64,000 bases of DNA, taken from positions 157,043 through 221,042 of the forward strand of contig NZ_LT608325.1 of assembly GCF_900095705.1 (NCBI RefSeq), in the 5' to 3' direction. The stretch is from Fusobacterium massiliense. GTDB lineage: Bacteria > Fusobacteriota > Fusobacteriia > Fusobacteriales > Fusobacteriaceae. This document shows, piece by piece, positions 28,124 to 38,700 of this stretch; the first letter of the stretch is position 1, and every line of letters begins with the position of its first letter. The notes below the pieces were generated by a model. It was given only the letters and a program-made list of their open reading frames with translations, searched no databases and was not told where the DNA came from. Made by a program: the position numbers and the translations under genes.

Positions 28124-29410
28124 TTAGGCATTAATTGAAACAATTCCTTCTTGAATTAATATACGCTTTTTAAAATTGCTAAATTTTGAATATCCAAATG
28201 CAGTTCTTTTTATTGATTTAATTTTATTATTTAAACCTTCTATTACTCCATTAGTAATATTAGTTTCAAACATATTTTTAATATATTCCATATATTTTTT
28301 AAGAGTTTTTAAAGCAACTCTCATTTTCTCAGAAATTTTTTCTTTACTTCCAAGATATTTTTCTACTATTCCTTCAAATTTTTTAAAATTATTATGTTTA
28401 ATTGCTTGGATAATATCTTGATATATATTAAAATTAATTTCTAATTCAGGTATTTTATCAAGAATATAATCTACTTTATCTTTACTACTTAATTTGTACT
28501 TAAAACTTTGACAGTAGTATTTTATTTCGCAAAGGTCAGGGTAATATTTTAATAATAACTTCCAAAATCTCTTTAATTTTCTTTTTAAAGAAGGATCTTG
28601 AATAGAGTTCATAATATATATTCTAGTTTGATTAAATGCTCTGTTAATAAGGTTAACAATATGAAATTTATCTAAAACTATTTCTCCATTAGGAAAGATA
28701 GATTTAACTAAGCTAATATATGGAGCATACATATCCATACAAATATATTTCACATTATTTTTAGATTTTAAAGAAAATCTAGAAAAATATTCTGTAAGAG
28801 AAGGAAGTCTTCTATCTTCCACTATATCGATAATGCTCTTACTTTGAAAGTCAGCAAAAACAAAAGACATAGCGCCATCAATATTTTTAACAGATTTAAA
28901 TTCATCAATACAAATAGTTTCTGGTAAATGTTCTCTATTAACTTTAAAATTAGAATAGCAGGTATCCATAATTCTTTGCACAGAAGAGACGGAAATATTA
29001 TATCTCTTAGCAATAGATGTAAGAGAAATATTTTTTTGAAGTTCAAGCGCGATAGTATATTTAAGATTATTAGATATACTAGAATTATTACTAACAACAT
29101 TAGTGGAAGGTGAAAAAGTTTTTTTACAATCCTTACAAATATACCTTTGTATAGTAAGCTCAAGTTCAATATTGTAATTCTGGTAAGGAATATACCTAAC
29201 TTTACGAATTCTTGAACCATTTTTAACAATATTTTTAGAGTTACAATGTGGACAAGCACAGTGATTAGATTTAAGAAATCCTTTAAAAACTTTAATAAAG
29301 AAATCGTTTTTTTTAATAATTTGAAAATAGTTTTCTTCTGGAAAAGAAATATTATTATCTTGAATATTTAAGATATTTTTGATAAAATCAGATGGAGACA
29401 ATGAAATCAC
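28124..29410 (-). CDS. ISL3-family transposase, copy 1
   Basis: A 428-residue DDE transposase. The N-terminal zinc-binding region (CACPHCNSKNIVKNG ... YICKDCKKTF) and a helix-turn-helix (ISLTSIAKRYNISVSSVQRI) precede the catalytic part, with ICIDEF, LDKFHIVNLINRAFNQ and the C-terminal NGVIEGLNNKIKSIKR. The reading frame is complete. The first start codon is GTG at 29410; TTG 29401 has better spacing from AAAGGAA. It differs from copy 2 at one residue noticed (Lys versus Asn in GFL(K/N)SNH). Confidence 0.95.
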   Translation of the reverse strand: MISLSPSDFIKNILNIQDNNISFPEENYFQIIKKNDFFIKVFKGFLKSNHCACPHCNSKNIVKNGSRIRKVRYIPYQNYNIELELTIQRYICKDCKKTFSPSTNVVSNNSSISNNLKYTIALELQKNISLTSIAKRYNISVSSVQRIMDTCYSNFKVNREHLPETICIDEFKSVKNIDGAMSFVFADFQSKSIIDIVEDRRLPSLTEYFSRFSLKSKNNVKYICMDMYAPYISLVKSIFPNGEIVLDKFHIVNLINRAFNQTRIYIMNSIQDPSLKRKLKRFWKLLLKYYPDLCEIKYYCQSFKYKLSSKDKVDYILDKIPELEINFNIYQDIIQAIKHNNFKKFEGIVEKYLGSKEKISEKMRVALKTLKKYMEYIKNMFETNITNGVIEGLNNKIKSIKRTAFGYSKFSNFKKRILIQEGIVSINA

Positions 29411-29570
29411 TTCCTTTATGGTTATTTTGAGCGATTTAATTTTAACAGGAAAATTTCATTGTCTCAATTTTTTTTTTATTAAAAAATGGCATTAATAGAA
29501 ATTTTTTCTATCAACACCATTTAGTATACAACCAAAAAAATTTTAAAATCAAGAAAAAATAAAAATGTAA

Positions 29571-29581
29571 GGGGGGGGGGG
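29571..29581 (+). repeat. homopolymeric tract of 11 G upstream of the adhesin promoter
   Basis: Eleven consecutive G in a very AT-rich intergenic region, 38 bases before the -35 of the adhesin gene. Such tracts slip during replication and commonly cause phase variation of surface proteins. The distance suggests an effect on promoter activity rather than on reading frame. Confidence 0.8.
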
Positions 29582-29619
29582 TAATAAGTTGAACTTGTAT
29601 TCAATTGTAATAAAAAAAC

Positions 29620-29648
29620 TTGACATTTTACAAAAAATATGTTAAAAT
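29620..29648 (+). promoter_or_regulatory. promoter of the trimeric adhesin gene
   Basis: TTGACA (29620-29625), a 17-base spacer and TAAAAT (29643-29648). This predicts an untranslated leader of about 125 bases before the ATG, which is preceded by AAAGGGGAG. Confidence 0.75.
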
Positions 29649-29779
29649 TATACCTATCCATGTATTATATCTAATTTATACAAGTAAAGTATACTATAAA
29701 AATCAGATAAGGATTTTGAAAAAAAGTAATTTGAAATAGAAGTTTAAGGTTAAATAGTTTTTAATTTAAAGGGGAGATT

Positions 29780-32700
29780 ATGAATAAAGAAAGAGATGAA
29801 AAACTACTTAAATCGTGGTTAAAGAAAAAAATAACTATAACAACGGGAACTGTTGTAGCTTTTTTAATTACAGGAAGCATAGGAGCAACTGTTGCTTATG
29901 GGGCAAATGCTGGAAATGCTACTGGAACAGGTGATCCAACATCAGTATCGTATGGACCAAGTGCTAATGCTCAAGGAATGGAGTCGATAGCAATAGGTTC
30001 ATCAGCAAAAGCAAAAGAAGGACAAAGTATTGCGATAGGGGCTAAATCAGAAGCGACAGGGAAAGATGGAGCATTAGCTGTAGGTAGAGAATCGAAAGCA
30101 AGAAAAAATTCTGATATTGTTTTTGGTGGAGAAGCTGAAACTCGAAATCAAGGTGCTGGGTATAGTATTGCCATTGGTGCTGGTGCTATGTCGGGTAGTA
30201 ACAAAGGTGTTTTAAATCGTAATGGTGGAGATGCAGGTGGTGTAGCTATTGGTACAGGGGCTTATACAGGTGTAAATAGAGGTAATGTTTCTATAAATTC
30301 TTCTGTTGCTGTAGGAGCCGGTGCTGGAGCAGGATTTAGAAAATTAGATGCTAATAACATGCCTGCTGGAAATGCGACAGATGTTGACAACAATGAAGAA
30401 GTACTAAAAAAGGCTTTTGGTGTTAAAAATGTTGAGGATTATCAAACAATAGCTGGAGATACTAACGGATATACAAATGTAGATATTAATGAAGCAACGT
30501 CATTAGGACGTAATGCACGTGCTATAGGAGACCAATCTGTTGCAATAGGAGCTCAAACTATTGCAGGTATGGGTGCTATTGCTTTAGGTGGAAATGATAT
30601 TACTCAATTTGCAAATAAAAAATATTACAAATCAACGAAAGAAAATTTTAAAGTTACTGAAACAACAGATCATAATCAAGATGCAAAAATATCTGATGAC
30701 ACGATTAGTGGTGCATATAAAAGACTTGTTGGCACTAACTTAGATACTGTATATAAAGCAACTTATGCACAAGATGGATCAGTAGTACTAGGGGCTCAAG
30801 CTCATTCAGGAACACCATTGGGAACAGCACTTGGTACGAATGCCTTAGTTCGTAAAGGAGCCTTTGGTGCAACAGCAATTGGTGCCGGTTCGCAAATTCA
30901 AGCAAATGCAGAAGCAGCAGTTGCAATAGGGATGGGTTCTGTTGCTAATGGAGCTTATGCTGTAGCTGCAGGAACTGCTTCACTTGCAGAATTTGGAGAC
31001 GTAGCAATAGGTTATCAAGCAAAAGCCTCTGGTAAAGATGGTGCTATTGCAATGGGACGTGCAACTAATGCTCAAGGGGACTCATCTGTAATGATCGGTG
31101 GAGCAAATATTAAATCTGCTTCACAACAAAATACAACTTTTGAAAAAGCAACTGGTCAAACAACTATGAAAACAATAACTGAAACAATAAATGGGAAGTC
31201 TGTTAAACGTGAATATAGTTTTGCTGAAACAAAAAATACTAATGGGACAGTAGCTGACGCATATAAAGAGTTGACTGGACGTAATATGGAAATTTCTGAA
31301 ATTAATTTTGGAGATAATGCAAATAAAAATGGACATGCTTCTACCTCTTTAGGTGTACACGCTTTATCAAAAGGAAACTTAGGAACAGCAATTGGGGCGA
31401 GTTCTCGTGCTGATGCGATAGGTTCTGTAGCTCTAGGTGCTGGAGCTCATGCAACTAGACAAAATGCTGTTGCAATTGGAACAGGTTCTACAACTGAATT
31501 AGTAGGTACACGTCAATTAAGTGTAAGTTATGATAAAGATGGTAATATTGTTGATGATAATTCAAAAGAAAAAGCTTACACATTTAACTGGGCAGGGGGT
31601 ATTAATACTTCTGAAGGGGACGTGGTTTCGTTTGGTAGTTCTGGGGCTGAACGTCAATTAAAAAATGTTGCAGCAGGTCGTGTGGCACAAGATTCTACTG
31701 ACGCAATCAATGGTTCTCAGTTGAACTCTATTGCTCAAAAAGTAGCTTCAGGATGGAATATTGGTGACAAGAATAAAGCTAAAGTTGCTGGTATTGGTAC
31801 TGAAGACCAAGTTAACTTTATTGATGGTAATGGAACAACTGTTACGGTTGAGAAACAAGAAGAAATAAAAAATGGAACTACTATAACAACACCAAAAGGA
31901 GCTAATGTTAAATTTGATGTAAAAGCTAAAGATGGATCTATTACATCTGATGCAAACGGTATTTCTGTCAATACAGATGGAACTACTATTACTAAAGATG
32001 CAGATGGAAAATTAAAAGTAAATACAGGGAATATTACAAATAATAATGGAGTACCAACAGTAGCAGATGCAGATAAAAATAAAATAGCAACTGTAGATAC
32101 AGTTACAAACGCTATTAAGGATTCTTATTGGATAGCTTCAGCAGAAAAAGATGGTACAAAAAAAGGAACAGATGATAATATAAAAGCGGGTACAAAAGTA
32201 ATATTTGATGCTGGGAAGAATATAGAAATAGAACATAGTACTGCAAATAAATTTACTTTTAAAACAGTAGACACTCCTGAATTTAAAGATATAACTTTAA
32301 ATGACGGAAGTAGTGCAACACCAAATAAAGTTAAATTAGCACCAACAACAGATGGTCTAAAATTGTCTAAAGGAGATAATGATAATTCTCCTGTAAAAAT
32401 TACAAATGTAAAAGATGGAGATATTTCAGCAAATTCTAAAGATGCTATTAACGGTAGTCAATTTCATAAAGTGGCTAAAAATACAATTAAATTAGCGGGT
32501 CAAAATGAAGGGGCTACAGCGACTGAAACAGAAAAACAAGAGTTAGATAAAACAGGTGGAATTAAATTTACTGTAAAATCTAGTGATGGAAAACTATTAG
32601 ATGTGGTAGCGGCTGGAGATACAATTACATTGACACCAAAAACAGCTAAACTTACAGCAGATACAAATGGAGTGCCACAAGCTAATACAACTAGTGGTAA

Positions 32701-35700
32701 ATTAGTAACAGCTGATGATTTAATAACAACATTACAAGGAATGGGTTGGAAAGCTACAGCAGATAAAGATGGTACTGGTACAGTAACAGGGAATGCAGAA
32801 GAACTTATAAAAGCAGGAGAAAAAGTAACATTTAAAGCAGGGAATAATTTAGCAATTACACAAGCTGGTAAAAACTTTATCTATTCCTTAAATCCAGTAT
32901 TAACTGGCTTAACAAGTGCTGAATTTAAAGATGCTGAAGGAAATACATCTAAACTTGATGGAACTGGATTAACAATAACACCTAAAGATACTACTAAAAA
33001 ACCTGTATCTGTAACAAAAGATGGAATAAATGCTGGTGGAAATACTATATCAAATGTAAAAAGTGGTTTAGAACCAATAAAAGCAGCAGATAATAAAGCA
33101 GCAGCAGGATTAGTAAACTTAAATACTCCAAATGTATCTGATAATAATGCAGTAACAGTGGGAGATATAAAAAATCTAGGATGGGTAGTTTCAAGTGATA
33201 AAACTACTGGAAATTTAACTGAACCATTTTCGGCACAAGTAAAAAATGCAAATGAAGTAGAATTTATAGGGAAAAATAATGCAGTAGTAAGTGCAACAAC
33301 TGATGGAAATGGGAAACATACTGTAACAGTAGATGTAACTGTACCAGATGTAGAAAAAGGAACAATAGAACTTGATGGAGATAATAAAGGAAAAGTTAAA
33401 TCGAAAACAGGAGATGGAGATAAATTTACAACAGTTGATACAGTAGTAAATGCTATAAATAGTGCAGCATGGAAAGCAACTTCAGGTAAAGAAGGTAGTG
33501 GAGCAGCAGCAACAGGACATACAGAGTCAGTTGAAGAAATTAAAGCAGGAGATACTGTAACATTTAAAGCAGGAGATAATTTAAAAATTAAACAATCTGG
33601 AAAAGAATTTACATATTCATTAAATCCAGAATTAACTAACTTAAGTAAAGTAGAAGTTAAAGATAATAAAGGAAATTCAGTAGTAACTACTCCAACAGGA
33701 ACAACTGTAACAGATAAAGATGGAAACACATCTAAACTTGATGGAACTGGATTAACAATAACACCTAAAGACACTACTAAAGAGCCTGTATCTGTAACAA
33801 AAGATGGGATAAATGCTGGTGGAAATGCGATATCAAATGTAGCAGGAAACTTAGATGGAGCTAAAAAAGATACAACTTCACCAAAAACATCATCTACAGG
33901 ACCATCAACAACAGATTTACCAAATATTGTAAATAATGCAGCAACAGTAGGAGATGTATTAAATGCAGGATGGAACCTACAAAATAATGGAACAGCAAAA
34001 GATTTTGTAAAACCTTATGATACAGTAAACTTTGTAGATGGATTAAATACAAAAGCAATAGTAACAACAGATGCAGAGGGAAAAGTAAGTAATGTACAAA
34101 TAGATGTAAAAGACTTACCAATAGCATATACAAATGAGGCTGGAGATAAAGTAGTAAAAGCAGCAGATGGAAAATACTATAAAGAAAGTGATTTAGAAGG
34201 AAAAGTATTTGATCCAAAAACTAAAACATTTAAAAATGCAGATGGAACAGCAGCAGCACAACCAACAGAAGTTACAAAAAATAATATAAAAACTAATTTA
34301 GTAAATCCAAATGCAGCAGAAGATAAGAAAGCGACAACAGATCCAAGTACATTAGGAAATGTTAAGAGTGGATTAGATACAATAAAAGATGCAAATGGAG
34401 GAACTACACCTAGCACAACAGATAAAGCAGCAGGATTAGTAAACTTAACTAATGATAAAGTGCCTGATAATAATGTAGCAACAGTTGGCGATTTAAGAAA
34501 AATGGGATGGGTAGTAAGCTCAGATAAGACAACAGATGGAACAGGAGAATATTCAGAGCAAGTAAAAAATGCAAATGAAGTAAGATTTGTTGGAAAAGGA
34601 ACAGCTACTGTAAGTGGAAAAACTGATGATAAAGGTGTAAGAACAATAACAGTAGAAGTAAATGACCAAGTATCAACAAATAATTCAGTTACACCAGTTG
34701 TATACACTAAAGCAGATGGTACGAAAGTATATCCAATAAAACAAAAAGATGGAACAACTAAGTTCTTTGAAAATCCAGATGGAACAGGAGCAGAAGTACC
34801 AAAAGAAGAAGTAAAAACATCAGTAAATGGACCAGATGGAACTAAGAATCCAACTACATTATCAAATGTAAAAGGAAATTTACCACAAGTAAATGATAAA
34901 GATAAAACAGTATTTGATCCAAAGACAGGAACAACAAAACCAGCTGATGATAAAAATACAACAAAAGCGCCTATTACAGCAGCAGAAGCAGCAGATATTG
35001 TAAAAAATGCAGGAAACAATGCAGCGACAGTAGGAGATGTATTAAATGCAGGATGGAACTTACAAAATAATGGAACAGCAAAAGATTTTGTAAAACCGTA
35101 CGATACAGTAAACTTTGTGGATGGATTAAATACAAAAGCGATAGTAACAACAGATGCAGATGGAAAAGTAAGCAATGTGCAAATAGATGTAAAAGACTTA
35201 CCGATAGCATATACAAATAAAGATGGAGATAAGGTAGTAAAAGCAGCAGATGGAAAATACTATAAAGAAAGCGATTTAGCAGGAAAAGTATATGATCCAA
35301 CAACTAACACATTTAAAAATGCAGATGGTACAGCAGCAACACAACCAACAGAAGTTGCAAAAGATAGTGTAAAAACTAATTTAGTAAATCCAAATGCAGC
35401 AGAAAATAAAGCAGGAGATCCAACACAATTAGGAAATGTTAAGAGTGGATTAGATACAATAAAAGATGCGAATGGAGGAACTACACCTAGTACAACAGAT
35501 AAAGCAGCAGGATTAGTAAACTTAACTAATGATAAAGTATCTGATAATAATGCAGCAACAGTTGGCGATTTAAGAAACATGGGATGGGTTGTAAGTTCAG
35601 ATAAAACAACAGGAGATTTAGGAACAGCTTACAATGACCAAGTAAGAAATGCTAATGAAGTTAAATTTGTTGGAATAAACGGAGCAACAGTTTCAGGAAA

Positions 35701-38700
35701 AACTGGAACAGATGGTGTAAGAACAATTACTGTTGATACAAAATCTTTAAAAGATAACACACCATTTGAATATGGAATAAAAGATCCAACAACAGGTATA
35801 ACAACTCCAGTAGAAAAAGCGACAGATGGAAAATATTATAAACCAGCAGACTTAAATGATGATGGAACACCTAAGGCAAATGCAACACCTCTATTAGATC
35901 CAACAAATAATGCTGATCCAAATAAGGATAATTTAGTTGTTAATGCTAAGGGAGATAAACCTCAAGAGGTTAAAAATCTAAAAGGAAACTTAGATCAAAC
36001 AGTTAATAAAGGTGATAAAGTTCAAGATGCAAATGGAAAACTTGGAACAACAACTGCAACAACACCAACAACTGAAAAATCAGCACCAACTAATGTTGAT
36101 ACAATCTACAACAATGCAGCAACAGTAGGAGATGTATTAAATGCAGGATGGAACCTACAAAATAATGGAACAGCAAAAGATTTTGTAAAACCTTATGATA
36201 CAGTAAACTTTGTAGATGGATTAAATACAAAAGCGATAGTAACAACAGATGCAGACGGAAAAGTAAGTAATGTACAAATAGATGTAAAAGACTTACCGAT
36301 AGCATATACAAATGAGGCTGGAGATAAAGTAGTAAAAGCAGCAGATGGAAAATACTATAAAGAAAGCGATTTAGAAGGAAAAGTATATGATCCAATAACT
36401 AAAACATTTAAAAATGCAGATGGAACAGCATTAGATAAACAACCAACAGAAGTTGCAAAAAATGATATAAAAACTAATTTAGTAAATCCAAATGCGGAAA
36501 AAAATAAAGCAGGAGATCCTACACAATTAGGAAATGTGGAAAATGGAGCAAAAACATTTGAACCAGCAAAAGATGCAGACAAAAAAGATTTAAAATTAGG
36601 AAATGATGGAAAATGGTATCCAGCAGATAAAGTTGGTAAAAATGGTGAACCAGAAAAAGGGGCAACACCAGTTACACCAGTAAATCCAGGTAAAGCAGGA
36701 TTAGTGGACTTCTCTAAATCTAACCCTACAAATGCAGCAACAGTAGGAGATTTACAAAATATGGGATGGGTTGTAAGTTCAGATAAAACAACAGGAGATT
36801 TAGAAAAAGCTTACAATGACCAAGTAAGAAATGCTAATGAAGTTAAATTTGTTGGTAAAAATGGAATACAAGTAAGTGGAAAAACTGATGATAAAGGTGT
36901 AAGAACATTAACATTTGAAATAGAAGCTGGAGAAGTAACTCCAACAGAAATAACAAAAGCTGATGGAACTAAACTTGTTAAAGTTGGAGATAAAGTTTAT
37001 AATCCTGAAGATATAGGAACAGATGGAAAACCTAAACAAGGAAAAGATCCAGTAGGAACTATAGCAAAAGATGGAAAAGTTTATAATAATGGAGATGTGA
37101 CAAACGGACAACCAAAAGAAGGAGTAAACCCTATAGATGGAATAACTGTAACTCCAAATAATGGATCTAAGTTTGTAACAGGAAACCAAGTAGCAGATGC
37201 TATTGAAAAATCAGGATTTGTTGTAGGAAAAAATAATAAAGCATTATCAGCAGCTGATTTCAAAAATGAAGATGAAAAAGTAAATCCTAATGATGAATTA
37301 AGATTTGCAGATGGAGATAATACTAATGTAAAACTTGCAACAAAAGAAGTGCTAGATGCCTCTGGAAAAGTTAAAACAGTAACAACAGTAAAAGTTGATG
37401 TGGTAGACTTACCTGTAAAATATACAGATGCAGATGGAAACATTGTTAAAAAAGGTGAAGATGGGAAATATTACGATCCTAAAGATTTAGACGGAAAAGT
37501 GTATGATCCAGCAACTAAGACATATAAAAATGCAGATGGAAAGCCTTTAGATAAACAACCTGAAGCAAAAGATAATGATAAAATAGTATCTAGTCTAGTA
37601 AATCCAAATGATGCAAAAGATGGTAAAGTTGGAACGCCAAGTACATTAACAAATGTAGCAAATGGAGCAAAAACATTTGAACCAGCAAAAGATGCAGACG
37701 GAAACGATTTAAAATTAGGAAATGATGGAAAATGGTATCCAGCAGATAAAGTTGGTAAAAATGGTGAACCAGAAGCAGGAGCAACACCAGTTACACCAGC
37801 AAATCCAGGTAAGGCAGGATTAGTGGACTTCTCTAAATCTAACCCTACAAATGCAGCAACAGTAGGAGATTTACAAAATATGGGTTGGGTTGTTTCAACA
37901 TCTGATACTGGATATAATGACCAAGTAAGAAATACAAATAAAGTTGATTTTAAACAAGGAACTGGTATTAAAATAAAAGGTGAAACAACAGCAGATGGAA
38001 CTCGTCAAATAACTATAGGATTAGATACAGGAAAAGTTACAAATGAAGTTACTATAACTAAGCCAAATGGTGAAAAAGTAAATGCAATAAAAGTTACTCA
38101 ACCAGATGGAACTGTTAAATATTATGAAAAAGATAAAGATGGAAAAGCTGACTTAAAGAAAGAAGTACCAGTTGGAACAGGAGATAATGATAATAAAGTA
38201 ACAGCTGATGACGGAAGTAGAGTAGTAACAGGAAACAGTGTAGCAACTGCTATTCAAGAATCTGGATGGAATGTTGGAAAAGCTGATGCTAAAGATGTTA
38301 CTAAAGCATTTGAAACAGAAGCTAAACTTCATGATAAAGTAAACCCTAATGATGATGTTAAATTTGTTGATGGAGATAATACAACAGTTTCTATGGTAAC
38401 TATTGACAGTCAAAATGATGATGGAACTAAGAAAGCAACAACATATATCAAAACAGATATTAACAGAGATATCAATATCGATAGTGTTACAGCTGGAGGT
38501 AAAAATGCAGATGGAACACCAGGTAAAGATGGGGCATTAACTGTTAAAGATAAAAATGGTAACGATAGAGTAAAAGTAGCTCCAAATGGAATGACTATTA
38601 CTCCAAATAAAGCTGATGGAACACCAGATCCAGATAAAGCAGTATCTCTAACAGATAAAGGATTAAACAACGGTGGAAATAATATCACAAATGTTAAATC

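Larger units (their letters stand above)
27993..29533 (-). mobile_element. intact ISL3-family insertion sequence, copy 1 (1541 bp)
   Basis: The boundaries come from comparison with copy 2 (40551-42091), which is identical in extent. The ends are imperfect inverted repeats: GGCTATTTGTCAAATAGTGT on the left, and GGTTGTATACTAAATGGTGT reading in from the right. An 8-bp target duplication AAAAAAAT flanks it (27985-27992 and 29534-29541), as expected for ISL3. A plus-strand terminator hairpin (28049-28090) sits inside the left end. Confidence 0.95.
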
